From the NCBI GenBank assembly GCA_021847425.1, contig JAJZRF010000003.1, positions 1 to 64,000 of the forward strand: a stretch of DNA of 64,000 bases, read 5' to 3'. Source of the stretch: Deltaproteobacteria bacterium (GTDB taxonomy: Bacteria; Desulfobacterota; Desulfobulbia; Desulfobulbales; Desulfurivibrionaceae). Of the stretch, positions 8,163 through 16,843 are shown one piece after another. The position numbers were made by a program, and so were the translations under genes. The notes beneath the pieces were generated by a model. It was not told the origin of the DNA. It made no database searches and saw nothing but the letters and a program-made list of their open reading frames with translations. Each line of letters opens with the position of its first letter. Position 1 is the first letter of the stretch.

Positions 8163-9596
8163 TTAAAATGTCCCCATCCCGCTCCACTCCTGGAAACGAT
8201 ACAGACCGTACCGAACCGGCGATTTCTCGGCAAACTCCTTGTAATCAAGGGAATAGACCCCATCCTGGTTGCGCCATACCCTCTCGAAATACCCGGTTGC
8301 CTGCCGGACAACCGGAGAATCCTCCGGGGTCGTCACCTCAAGGCAGGCCTCCAGATTGAGGTCGTCAAGATTCCGCCGGGTCAGATTTGCCGAGCCGCCG
8401 AGGAGCACTGTCCGTCCGGGCAGGGAAAGAATGGTCAGCTTGGGGTGAAACTGCTCGCCGCGGGTTCCGTACCAGCGCACCTGAATTCTGCCCCGGGATT
8501 GCTCGACAAGCTCGTGGGCCACCGGCCGGTTGGGAATCCCGTTTTTCTTGCGGCCAAAGGCATCCTTGTTGGGATCGAGGAGAAGCCGCACCTCGGCACC
8601 TCGGCCCGCGGCAGCAAGAAGCCCTGCGATAACCTCGCGGTCGGAGAGATAAAACATGGCCATCCGCACCGAACAGCCGCTCCCGCAGCGGGCCAGGGCT
8701 GTCAGCAGATGCGATTTGATCTTCCCTTCGGTGAGCAGACGCAGATGTACCTGGCCGGATTCGGGATAAACCGGCATCTCCCATCCGGGGAGAGAAGACC
8801 CGGAAAATTCCGCCACGGCGGCTTCCGCAGCGATGACATCCTGCAACACCGCTCCCTGCGCGACAAAGGCGATATTCGAATGATAACCGCTTGCGTCATG
8901 GGGGTTGGCGGAACCGATAAGCACCTCTTTTTCGCTGGCCGCAACCTTGCGGTGATTGGCCTTGAAATTGAGCAGACTCAAATACCCCCTGATTGACATG
9001 GGTGGGCCATTCGGAGCAAAAGGGGATGGCAGCCAGCCTGCCCCTTTTGTGCCGAACCATTGACAAAAAAGCCGCCACCAGGCCGAATAGACGACATTGG
9101 AATCGCGCAGCCGGGTGGCATCCGTGTAAATGATCCGCACCCCGCTTGCCCGCAGCTTGCTGAATTGTTCCGGCTCAGCCGCGCCGTAGCTCCGGTTGAT
9201 TGCATCGGTGATAAGCACGATGTCCACCTGGGGGGAACGTTGCTTTTTCTCAACGAGCTTTTGGGTCAGCGCATCGGCCAGGGCGGGGAATCTTTCCCCC
9301 GGGTCATGAACGCTGTTGAACAGAAAAAGGTCAAGCAGGAGAAATCGTTGTGCCCCATCAATAATCCGGCACATCCGGTTGAAAATGACTTGCTCGTGTA
9401 CCGGCTGCCCGCCCCGCTGATAGGTGCAATCAGCCAGAAACTCGACCTCCGGCACGGTCCGGTCCACCCCTTCCAGCGAAAGCCCCTTGGGCAAGGGCCT
9501 GCTCCGGCCATACACCATGAGCCCCAGCCAGGCAATTGCCACGACGGCCACAAAAATCTTCAAAAGCTTCCCCCTCCAGGATCTTGCCTTCTTCAT
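8163..9596 (-). CDS. Phospholipase D-superfamily protein with divergent HKD motifs
   Basis: 477 residues from the ATG at 9596, which has AAGGGA six bases upstream; the frame is open further but the earlier part lacks a start. A single N-terminal membrane segment (about 12-30) anchors it. Two PLD half-domains follow, resembling cardiolipin synthase or PLDc_2 nuclease proteins: NHRKVAAS with GSANPHDAS, and FHPKLTIL with GGSANLTRRN. The conserved Asp of HxKxxxxD is absent in both halves (Glu in the first, Ser in the second), while His, Lys and the GSxN loops remain. It is probably membrane-facing. The substrate, phospholipid or nucleic acid, cannot be told from sequence. Confidence 0.82.
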   Translation of the reverse strand: MKKARSWRGKLLKIFVAVVAIAWLGLMVYGRSRPLPKGLSLEGVDRTVPEVEFLADCTYQRGGQPVHEQVIFNRMCRIIDGAQRFLLLDLFLFNSVHDPGERFPALADALTQKLVEKKQRSPQVDIVLITDAINRSYGAAEPEQFSKLRASGVRIIYTDATRLRDSNVVYSAWWRLFCQWFGTKGAGWLPSPFAPNGPPMSIRGYLSLLNFKANHRKVAASEKEVLIGSANPHDASGYHSNIAFVAQGAVLQDVIAAEAAVAEFSGSSLPGWEMPVYPESGQVHLRLLTEGKIKSHLLTALARCGSGCSVRMAMFYLSDREVIAGLLAAAGRGAEVRLLLDPNKDAFGRKKNGIPNRPVAHELVEQSRGRIQVRWYGTRGEQFHPKLTILSLPGRTVLLGGSANLTRRNLDDLNLEACLEVTTPEDSPVVRQATGYFERVWRNQDGVYSLDYKEFAEKSPVRYGLYRFQEWSGMGTF

Positions 9597-9708
9597 AAAT
9601 ATCCCTTGGAAAGATTCCCGGACAGACGGTTGACGACTCTCAATTATGACGGTCTTGCGAGAAAGAAAAAACAGAAAAGCCGCCCCTGGAAAGAAAGACC
9701 GGCGACGC

Positions 9709-11190
9709 TCACACCGTTGCCAGAAAAATATCCACCAGATTCGGATCAAACTGGGTTCCGGCCAGGGAGCGGATGTGTTCGGCAACCTTTGCCTTGGGCC
9801 ATGCTTCCCGGTAGCGACGGGCCGAGAGCAGAGCGTCCCAGTTATCGGCAATGGAAAAAATTCTGGCCGCCAGGGGAATCTGTTCGCCTTTCAAGCCGCG
9901 CGGATAGCCGGTGCCGTCCCACCATTCATGATGGCAATAGGGAATATCAAGGGCCGGGCGCAGATAATGAATGGGCGAAAGCAGTTCAAAGGCAAAGGCC
10001 GGATGCTGACGCATGATCTGCTGCTCCTCTTTGGTGAGCGGCCCCGGTTTCAGCAACACGGTATCGGGCACCGCCATCTTGCCGATATCGTGGAGCAGGG
10101 CGCCACGGCGGACATGGTCAAGCTCATCCTCCCGGATGCCCAAGGCGCAGGCCACCTTCAAGGTGAGCTCGGTCGCCCGCTGGGTATGGCCCTCGGTTTC
10201 CGAATCGCGCAATTCCAGAGCCTTTGCCCAGCCCTCGATGGTGGTATCATAGGCCAGGGTCAACTCGATGTTCGACTCCTGGAGCTTGCGGAAAAGCGTC
10301 GCATTATCAATGGCGATTGCCGCCTGGATGGCCAGGGCCTCAAAAAAATCGGACCATTCCGGCTCGGCCTCAAAACGCTGCCGGCAGAAGATCTCAAAAA
10401 CGCCCTTCACCTGCCCTTTGGCGATCAAGGGAACAGCATAGTAGGTTACGAATTTCTCATTTTGCAGCAGCTCATGCCGGGAAAACAGGTTGGGGAGTTC
10501 GGCGAGATCGGCAATGTGGACGATCCGCCGCTCATAGGCGGCAAGCCCAGCGGCCCCCTCGCCAAGGCGCACCCTGGCTTGCCGGATGCCCTGCCCCTCA
10601 AAACCCCAGGCCGCGCCATAATCCAGGGTCTGGGTATGGGGATTGAGCAGGAGAATGGCGCCGGCGTCCATGCCCAGCTGCGACACGGTCTGCTCCACAA
10701 AAAGTTTCATGGTCAGCCGCAGGTCAAGACTCGCGGTAATAACCATATCGATGCCGTGCAGGGTGGTCAGATGCTGCAGTCTTGCCTTGGCCCTCCCTTC
10801 CGCCTCGATCCGGGCGGCAATCTCTTTTTCAAGTTCCACGTTTTTCTGAACAAGGGAGGTGTTCGTCCTGACGATTTCAAGGTCCACCTCATAGACCCTG
10901 GCAATGGTGAGTTTGGACAAACCGATGACCAGGAAAACAAAAAAGGAACCTCCGAGAAAAACCAGCCCGGTGACGATTTCCACGGGAAAAACAAGCTGCC
11001 TGACCTGAATGGCGATAAAGAAAAGATACCCGGCAATAAAAAATATGTTCAGGGCGGACAAGGCTCTCCATTTTCCCACACAGGAAAGAGGAACCTGCCG
11101 CCTGGTCTGCGCGCAGAGGCGCGCCGCGGCAATCAGAAAAACTATCCCCGGAATCACCAGGATGATGGACAACAGTTGACTCGGAGTCAT
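9709..11190 (-). CDS. Membrane GAF / HD-GYP cyclic-di-GMP phosphodiesterase
   Basis: 493 residues from the ATG at 11190; a TTG 14 codons upstream is in frame but unlikely. Three hydrophobic N-terminal segments lead into a coiled coil, a GAF domain (about 150-290) and an HD-GYP domain. The domain has HDIGK and HHEWWDGTGYP with the full GYP signature, as expected for an active c-di-GMP phosphodiesterase. It fits the signalling block downstream (kinases, receiver). The plus-strand neighbour is divergent, and the PLD gene follows 112 bp downstream. Confidence 0.92.
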   Translation of the reverse strand: MTPSQLLSIILVIPGIVFLIAAARLCAQTRRQVPLSCVGKWRALSALNIFFIAGYLFFIAIQVRQLVFPVEIVTGLVFLGGSFFVFLVIGLSKLTIARVYEVDLEIVRTNTSLVQKNVELEKEIAARIEAEGRAKARLQHLTTLHGIDMVITASLDLRLTMKLFVEQTVSQLGMDAGAILLLNPHTQTLDYGAAWGFEGQGIRQARVRLGEGAAGLAAYERRIVHIADLAELPNLFSRHELLQNEKFVTYYAVPLIAKGQVKGVFEIFCRQRFEAEPEWSDFFEALAIQAAIAIDNATLFRKLQESNIELTLAYDTTIEGWAKALELRDSETEGHTQRATELTLKVACALGIREDELDHVRRGALLHDIGKMAVPDTVLLKPGPLTKEEQQIMRQHPAFAFELLSPIHYLRPALDIPYCHHEWWDGTGYPRGLKGEQIPLAARIFSIADNWDALLSARRYREAWPKAKVAEHIRSLAGTQFDPNLVDIFLATV

Positions 11191-11441
11191 ACAATTTCCC
11201 GACAATGCATGGAATTCCTCTCGAGGAAGCAATTTTCAGTTGGGTCTCGCCTGCGATCTGCGATCAGTGTACAAAACAGAGGGATGAAAGTCAAAATTTC
11301 ACGCCTGCTCTCATCGGTCAGGCATGCTATTTGCCGGAGGGGAATCATTGCTTTTCGGCGCGATTTCCCTTACCATTGAGACATTCTTCATGTCCCTGGA
11401 TGAATCCGCGTTAAAAAAAACAGAGAAGAGAACAGCACGCC

Positions 11442-12179
11442 ATGCCCCCGCAGCCGCTGACCATCGAATACCGCTTCCGTCTGCAGGACAGCAGCGAAGA
11501 GCTGTTTACCATCCGCCTCGACCCGCAAACCCTTGAAAGTCTGCCCGGCCAAAACTCCACACCCCTGCCGGAATGGACGGCGCTTTCCTTCGCCCAGTGC
11601 GCCAGTTGCCCGTTGGTTGCCGCATCCTCCCCCCACTGCCCGGCCGCGGCCAACCTTGCCCCCATTGTCCAGCACGGCGAGAAGCTTATCTCCATTGACC
11701 TGGTGGATCTTCAAGTCACAACCGCGGAAAGGACAACCATCCAGAAAACCACGGCGCAAAGAGCGCTCTGTTCCCTGATGGGGCTTGTCATCGCGACAAG
11801 CGGCTGCCCGCACACCGCCTTTTTCAAGCCCATGGCCCGATTTCATTTGCCGCTGGCCAGCGAGGAAGAAACCATCTTTCGCGCCACGGCAACCTATCTC
11901 ATGGCCCAATATTTTGTAAAAAACGCGGGAGGAGAGGCGGATTTCAACCTGGAAAAACTGACAGATCTGTACCGCACCATGCAGGAGGTCAATCTGGCCA
12001 TGGCAAAAAGGGTGCGGAGCACCTCAAAAACCGACTCCTCCATCAATGCCATCGCGCTGCTCGACATGTACGCCAAGGCTTTGCCGTACATGATCAAGCA
12101 GTCTCTCGAAGAACTTCGTTACCTGTTCGAGCCGTTTCTGCAAGCAGTCGCTGCTTCGGGGAAATCCTCCTCACCCTGA
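11442..12179 (+). CDS. Conserved hypothetical protein with N-terminal Cys motifs
   Basis: 245 residues, soluble, no signal peptide. The N-terminal half begins LTIEYRFRL and holds CASCPL, HCPAA and, further on, SGCPHTAFF. These four or five cysteines look like a metal or Fe-S site. The C-terminal half is predicted helical and hydrophobic in places (ALPYMIKQSLEELRYLF). I do not recognise a characterised family; similar proteins in Desulfobacterota are annotated as a domain of unknown function. The ribosome site is weak. It stands alone between the divergent HD-GYP gene and the convergent porin gene. Confidence 0.75.
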   Translation: MPPQPLTIEYRFRLQDSSEELFTIRLDPQTLESLPGQNSTPLPEWTALSFAQCASCPLVAASSPHCPAAANLAPIVQHGEKLISIDLVDLQVTTAERTTIQKTTAQRALCSLMGLVIATSGCPHTAFFKPMARFHLPLASEEETIFRATATYLMAQYFVKNAGGEADFNLEKLTDLYRTMQEVNLAMAKRVRSTSKTDSSINAIALLDMYAKALPYMIKQSLEELRYLFEPFLQAVAASGKSSSP

Positions 12180-12262
12180 CACCGGCTGGCCCCCCTCAAA
12201 TGCCCTGGCGTTGGCAGCCTCCGGGCATTGATTTCCCCCTCCCCCCTGTTTTCAAAAAAGCG

Positions 12263-12293
12263 AAAAAAAAGGGTGGCCGATTCGGCCACCCCT
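12263..12293 (-). terminator. Rho-independent terminator of the cytochrome/barrel unit
   Basis: On the minus strand GGGTGGCC-GAATC-GGCCACCC is followed by eight T. The stem is perfect and lies 26 bp after the DUF3373 stop codon. Confidence 0.92.
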
Positions 12294-12318
12294 TAACAAC
12301 CATCCTGGTGCTTATGCC

Positions 12319-13761
12319 TTAGAAGCGGACGTCAAGCAGGAAGTAAACGTCATCCAGTACGGCATTGGAAGGGCCAGGCTCACCAAACACCTGATACATC
12401 ACGCCATGATCGTAATTGATATGGGTGTAACCCAGACGGCCAAAGAGGTTGTCGTTAAACGGCTGAATGTAGTAGAAGTCGTAGGCATCACCACGGGTGG
12501 CCAGTTTGTTATACAACTCAGAGGGACCCCAGGTAAAGCTGGCCCAGTATTCACTGCCATGGTTATACTCAAACCCGATCTTGGGGTTGTTCATTGGCTT
12601 GTAGGGAATATTGTAGCGCAACCCGGTGTAGACCGACCAACCAGTATGCTTGGTTGTCCCGTCGCTATCGAGCAGGCCAATACCGTTAGGCGCATTTCCA
12701 TTTGGATCAGTTTTGTTAAGGCCGGTGGAAAGGAAGATATCGAAACCGGAATCCGCAACATTATTGGCCTGGGCATGAACACCGTACAGGCTCATGTTGC
12801 CCAATTTCGCATTTATATTCGGATTTCCCATTCCGTTGATATCTGTTGCCTCTAATGCACTCAAGACCAGCAAACTGTCCCGCACGCCCGGAATCTCAGT
12901 CTCAAAAAACATGGCATAGACATTGATATCATCATACGGATGGCTCCCGTTATCCAAGTAACTTACCGTCTGGTTAGAATCCTGATACCCCTTGCCATAG
13001 GCAAAACGGATGCCGGAGTTCTTCCAGCCCAAGTAGCGCTCCAACCCAACGGTGGCCACCACCCCGTCCGACTCGCCATCAAACAGAAGGGACGGATAGG
13101 TGGACTGCCGCAACCGGTTTTCCTTCAGCTCGGAGGGCGGACCTTCGGAAGAGGGATGGCGGCCAAAGGTCAGGGCCAGCGGGATGGGCATGCCCTCGGG
13201 AGTCCAATCCACATAAGCGCGGTCCAGCTTCAAACTGGTGTTGCCAGGCACATGGGCTTGACTGGCGTCATTGGGAGCAGTAACGCCCAAACTGTTAAAA
13301 TCCTTGTAGACGGCGACACGACCGGTGAACAGCAGGTTCTTCTGAATCTCTGCATCCATGTTCAACCGGAAGCGGTTGGTCCAAAAATTATCATTGTGGT
13401 CAGTTCCGCCACCACCATAGGAATTATCATTCTTCAATTTAAAATCATCCACCCTGGTCCGCAACTCAGCACCCAGGTTGATGCGGTCTTTCAAGGACTT
13501 AGTCTCAACCTTGTCCAGGGTATCGTAGATCGTTTCCACATCCTTGGCCAGCTTGTTCGGCATGGCGGCGGAGACTGCCTTGCCGGAAGGGCTCTCGGCT
13601 TTCTCCATCTGGTCAACCCGCTTCTGCAAGGTGTCCAGACGTTGCAGAATCGCCTTGTAATCTTCAGCCGGAATGGATACAACATCCGAGCCGCCCGCTC
13701 CTGCAACGGCGCAGCTCGTCCAGGCAAGTAACGCACCTGCAGTCAATAATATTTTTTTCAC
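12319..13761 (-). CDS. DUF3373-type outer-membrane beta-barrel protein
   Basis: 480 residues with a clear signal peptide (MKKILLTAGALLAW, cleavage near AGA). A coiled-coil stretch (about 30-70, YKAILQRLDTLQKRVDQM) resembles periplasmic trimer stalks. Alternating amphipathic strands rich in aromatic, Gly and Asn residues follow, and the chain ends in LLDVRF, the terminal Phe being the usual barrel-insertion signal. The DUF3373 family is found mainly in anaerobic delta-proteobacteria and has no assigned substrate. It is cotranscribed with the upstream cytochrome gene (42 bp gap) and closed by a strong terminator. It could be a porin or an outer-membrane partner of electron transfer. Confidence 0.85.
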   Translation of the reverse strand: MKKILLTAGALLAWTSCAVAGAGGSDVVSIPAEDYKAILQRLDTLQKRVDQMEKAESPSGKAVSAAMPNKLAKDVETIYDTLDKVETKSLKDRINLGAELRTRVDDFKLKNDNSYGGGGTDHNDNFWTNRFRLNMDAEIQKNLLFTGRVAVYKDFNSLGVTAPNDASQAHVPGNTSLKLDRAYVDWTPEGMPIPLALTFGRHPSSEGPPSELKENRLRQSTYPSLLFDGESDGVVATVGLERYLGWKNSGIRFAYGKGYQDSNQTVSYLDNGSHPYDDINVYAMFFETEIPGVRDSLLVLSALEATDINGMGNPNINAKLGNMSLYGVHAQANNVADSGFDIFLSTGLNKTDPNGNAPNGIGLLDSDGTTKHTGWSVYTGLRYNIPYKPMNNPKIGFEYNHGSEYWASFTWGPSELYNKLATRGDAYDFYYIQPFNDNLFGRLGYTHINYDHGVMYQVFGEPGPSNAVLDDVYFLLDVRF

Positions 13762-13803
13762 TTATTCTCCTCCTCCCAGTGAATATCTTTTTTCGCCGGT
13801 GAA

Positions 13804-14106
13804 TTATTTAGGGATAACCGCGGCTGCCGGTTGATCACTGTCGGCTGCGTGCGCCATCAAATACTTCACCACCGTCTGCAGGTCTGCATCACTCATGCCC
13901 GTAGGAACCGGATGACGTCCCCGGGCAAAATACTTTTCCCACACCGTGCCGGCCTTGTCGGCAGGGTTTACAGTAGCCGCCTTGCCTCCCTTTTTGTGAC
14001 ATGCGCCACAGCTCTGTAAAAAGAGCGCGTCCCCGCTGGCCGCCATGGCGACTGCAGGAAGCATCAGCGACATTGCTGTCAGCATTGTTACGATTCGCTT
14101 CTGCAC
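13804..14106 (-). CDS. Periplasmic monohaem c-type cytochrome
   Basis: 100 residues. I choose the GTG at 14106 because GGAGG sits seven bases upstream; a TTG one codon earlier is also possible. The signal peptide (MLTAMSLMLPAVAMA) is followed by a class I cytochrome c fold with CGACH (about residues 33-37) and a Met in PTGMSDADLQ as likely distal ligand. The helix VVKYLMAH matches the usual C-terminal helix. The product carries electrons in the periplasm. It is the first gene of a two-gene unit with the DUF3373 barrel and has a strong promoter. Confidence 0.9.
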   Translation of the reverse strand: MQKRIVTMLTAMSLMLPAVAMAASGDALFLQSCGACHKKGGKAATVNPADKAGTVWEKYFARGRHPVPTGMSDADLQTVVKYLMAHAADSDQPAAAVIPK

Positions 14107-14158
14107 CAACTCACCTCCCTTTCCAAAAATTGATAACAGAAATCCTGTTTCTTGAAAG

Positions 14159-14188
14159 TTTATAACTGGTTACTTAAAAAAAAGTCAA
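14159..14188 (-). promoter_or_regulatory. Sigma-70-type promoter of the cytochrome/barrel unit
   Basis: On the minus strand TTGACT (14188-14183) and TATAAA (14164-14159) are 18 bp apart. The spacer is T-rich. The predicted start near 14152 gives a leader of about 45 nt ending in a strong ribosome site. Confidence 0.7.
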
Positions 14189-14267
14189 CACATCATCCTT
14201 TTTTTTTAATTTTTCTGCTTGACATCAATCCGTTATTGCTCTGAGCCCTGGTTTCATCTGTGCCGGA

Positions 14268-15323
14268 TCAGCAAATTCTTGGCAGCTGTTCGCCCACCGG
14301 CATGTCGATAATCCGGTGCGCCCCAAGAGCGGTGCGCATGACCACCAGCCCCGGATCATCCGCGACAACCTCGCCGATGATCCGAGCCTCCCTCCCCTGG
14401 GGATGGTTGCGCATGGCACCCACCACCCTGTCGGCAACCTCCGCCGGAACAACACCCACCAGCTTGCCCTCGTTGGCGACGTACATCGGCTCGATGCCCA
14501 GCACTTCGCAGGCGCCCCGCACCTCGGGGCGAACCGGAATGGCTGTCTCCTCCAGCATAATCCCGATCCGGGAGGAAGAGGCAAACTCGTTGAGCGTGGT
14601 GGCAAGCCCCCCCCGGGTGGGATCGCGCATGGCATGAATGTCGGGGGAGGCCTGCAGCATCTGCGCCACCAGACCATTCAAGGCTGCGGTGTCGCTCTGC
14701 ACCCGGGAGGCAAAGGAAAGCCCCTCCCGGCTGGTTAGAATCGCCATGCCGTGATCAGCAATGGTGCCGGAAAGAATAATCCTGTCCCCCACCCTGAGAT
14801 TGGCAGCGGAAATGTTCACCCCTTCCGGCACCCTCCCCACCCCGGTGGTGGTGATGAAAAGCTTGTCGCAGCAGCCCCGGTTGACCACCTTGGTGTCCCC
14901 GGTCACGATCCGCACCCCGGCGGCTCTCGCCGCCTTTTCCATGGAGAGCAGGACGCGGTGCAGGGTGGCCATGGGCAACCCCTCTTCGAGGATAAAGGCG
15001 GCGGCAAGATAGAGCGGTGTGGCGCCGCTCATGCAGACATCGTTCACGGTCCCGTTGATCGCCAGATCCCCGATGTCGCCGCCCGGAAAAAAAAGGGGGT
15101 CAACCACAAAGGAGTCCGTGGTCAAAGCCAACCGGCCTTGGGGAAAATCGACCACTGCCTGATCCTCCAGCCGGTTCAAGATTTCATTGCCGAAGCGCGG
15201 CAGAAAAAACCGGCTGACGAGCTCGGCGGACAGCCGCCCGCCGCTGCCGTGCGCCAGTTGAATGGTCTCGTATTCCATGATGGGCAGAGGGCAGCTGAAA
15301 TCTTCCGGATTCAGATTATGCAT
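14268..15323 (-). CDS. hypE: Hydrogenase maturation factor HypE
   Basis: 351 residues. HypE dehydrates the thiocarbamate on its C-terminal Cys to thiocyanate, the source of the cyanide ligands of the NiFe site. The ATP-binding AIR-synthase fold is seen in [40 protein letters not shown] and [14 protein letters not shown]. The chain ends PRIC, the essential terminal cysteine. The ATG at 15323 overlaps the hypD stop by 8 bp, giving translational coupling; a longer frame upstream is within hypD. It is the last gene of hypABFCDE. Confidence 0.97.
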   Translation of the reverse strand: MHNLNPEDFSCPLPIMEYETIQLAHGSGGRLSAELVSRFFLPRFGNEILNRLEDQAVVDFPQGRLALTTDSFVVDPLFFPGGDIGDLAINGTVNDVCMSGATPLYLAAAFILEEGLPMATLHRVLLSMEKAARAAGVRIVTGDTKVVNRGCCDKLFITTTGVGRVPEGVNISAANLRVGDRIILSGTIADHGMAILTSREGLSFASRVQSDTAALNGLVAQMLQASPDIHAMRDPTRGGLATTLNEFASSSRIGIMLEETAIPVRPEVRGACEVLGIEPMYVANEGKLVGVVPAEVADRVVGAMRNHPQGREARIIGEVVADDPGLVVMRTALGAHRIIDMPVGEQLPRIC

Positions 15324-16410
15324 GGCGCATCCCGTGATATTTGTAGTAGGCGGCGCAGGCGCCCTCGCCCGAGACCATGGTCGCCCCCAGGGGATGTTCC
15401 GGGGTGCATTCCCGGCCAAAGGCCGGACAGCTGTCGGGCTTGATCAGACCCTGCAACACACTGCCGCTTTTGCACAGTTCCGATTCCCGCACGCTGATGG
15501 TCTCCACATCAAATTTACGCTCGGCGTCATAAGCGGCCAGATGATCCCTGATCACCAGCCCGCTGGCAGGCAACACCCCGATCCCCCGCCAGGCGCGGTC
15601 GCTCACCGCGAACACCTCGGCCATGATCCGCTGCGCCGCCGGATTGCCTTGCCGGCTCACCGACCGGCCGTACTGGTTCTCCACTTCGTGGCGCCCCGCC
15701 TCAAGCTGCCGGAGAACCATGAGCAGTCCGGCAAGGATATCCACGGGCTCAAAGCCGGTGACCACGATGGGCACCCCAAATTTCTCGGCAAGGGGTTCGT
15801 ATTCCTGCCAGCCCATGACCGTGCAGACATGCCCCGGAGCCAGATACCCCTGCACCCGGTTGGAGGGTGAGGAGAGCAAACCCCGGATGGCGGGCACCAC
15901 CAGGACATGGCTGGCCAGCAGGCTGAAATTCGTCAACCCCTCGCGCCTGGCCTGCAGCAGGGCCATACCATTGCCCGGCGCCGTGGTTTCAAAGCCAACC
16001 GCCAAAAAAACCACCTCCCGCGCCGGGTTCTGCCGGGCCAGGGCCACGGCTTCCAAGGGCGAATAGACCATGCGCACATCAGCCCCGGCGGATTTCGCCA
16101 TGAACAGACTGGAAACGCTGCCCGGCACCCGGAGCATATCGCCGAAGCTGGTAAAAATCACCTCGGGTCTGGCGGCGATGGCTACGGCCCGGTCGATGGT
16201 CTCCACCGGGGTCACGCACACCGGGCAGCCCGGCCCGTGCACCAGCTCCACCTGGGCGGGCAACAACTGATCCAACCCGTTTTTCATGATGGCATGGGTG
16301 TGGCCGCCGCAGATCTCCATGACCACCCAAGGATGGATCACGGTCTGCCGGATCTCCGTAAGAAGGCGACCGGCCAGGGCCGGATCGCGGTATTCGTCAA
16401 CAAATTTCAT
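15316..16410 (-). CDS. hypD: Hydrogenase maturation factor HypD
   Basis: 364 residues. HypD is the [4Fe-4S] scaffold that, with HypC, assembles the Fe(CN)2CO group. Seen here: the start [10 protein letters not shown], the EICGGHTH motif, [11 protein letters not shown], the GFETTAPG region and C-terminal cysteines around [10 protein letters not shown] and [13 protein letters not shown] that ligate the cluster. I start at the ATG at 16410, the canonical N-terminus; an in-frame GTG nine codons upstream is less likely. It overlaps hypE and follows hypC after an intergenic hairpin repeat. Confidence 0.97.
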   Translation of the reverse strand: MKFVDEYRDPALAGRLLTEIRQTVIHPWVVMEICGGHTHAIMKNGLDQLLPAQVELVHGPGCPVCVTPVETIDRAVAIAARPEVIFTSFGDMLRVPGSVSSLFMAKSAGADVRMVYSPLEAVALARQNPAREVVFLAVGFETTAPGNGMALLQARREGLTNFSLLASHVLVVPAIRGLLSSPSNRVQGYLAPGHVCTVMGWQEYEPLAEKFGVPIVVTGFEPVDILAGLLMVLRQLEAGRHEVENQYGRSVSRQGNPAAQRIMAEVFAVSDRAWRGIGVLPASGLVIRDHLAAYDAERKFDVETISVRESELCKSGSVLQGLIKPDSCPAFGRECTPEHPLGATMVSGEGACAAYYKYHGMRHA

Positions 16411-16441
16411 GGGAATAAAAAAACCTCGCAAAAACACAATT

Positions 16442-16558
16442 CAACGCAAAGGCGCAGAGACGCGAAGGGGATGTATCGACAAAACGACTGGACCCGTGTC
16501 TCTGTTTGCATGACACCATCGGTACTTTCCTTTTTTGCGCCTCTGCGCCCTTGCGTTG
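16442..16558. repeat. Intergenic inverted repeat between hypC and hypD
   Basis: An imperfect palindrome with arms of about 27 bp: CAACGCAAAGGCGCAGAGAC at the left, and on the right the reverse complement of CAACGCAAGGGCGCAGAGGC. This type of 'AACGCAAAGGCGCAGAGACGC' repeat is dispersed in many bacterial genomes. It fills the gap between hypC and hypD without visible terminator T-tract. Confidence 0.75.
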
Positions 16559-16566
16559 TTCTTTTC

Positions 16567-16839
16567 TCATTTCTCCAAAGGCTTCCCGAAGATATCCGTG
16601 CCCTGGGCCGCCACGGCCTGAGTCAGTTCCCGCCAGGCCGCGAAGCTCTGTTGCGCCTCTTCCTCGTCCAGCACCGACAGGGCAAACCCGGCATGCACCA
16701 CGGTGTACTGGCCCACCTCGATCTCCGGCACATACTCGAGGCAGATCTTGTTGACCGTGCCGCTGTAATCCACATGCCCCATAGTCAAGCCGTTTTCCTG
16801 GAATATCTCCACCACCCTGCCGGGAATCGCCAAACACAT
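16567..16839 (-). CDS. hypC: Hydrogenase maturation chaperone HypC
   Basis: 90 residues. The small chaperone binds HypD and delivers the Fe(CN)2CO group to the large-subunit precursor. The N-terminal MCLAIPGRVV carries the essential Cys2 (after Met removal), and the beta-barrel core GHVDYSGTVNKICLEYVPEIEVGQYTVVH is family-typical in length. It starts 4 bp after the hypF stop codon. One HypC only is visible; in organisms with several hydrogenases a paralogue (HybG) is frequent. Confidence 0.97.
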   Translation of the reverse strand: MCLAIPGRVVEIFQENGLTMGHVDYSGTVNKICLEYVPEIEVGQYTVVHAGFALSVLDEEEAQQSFAAWRELTQAVAAQGTDIFGKPLEK

Positions 16840-16843
16840 ACCA

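Noticed and set aside
6120-8996. A 958-codon plus-strand frame antisense to the hybrid kinase and the PLD gene
   Set aside because: It is antisense to two well-supported genes and has low-complexity, His/Pro/Gln-rich translation without domains. GC-rich codon use on the real strand removes stops from the opposite frame.
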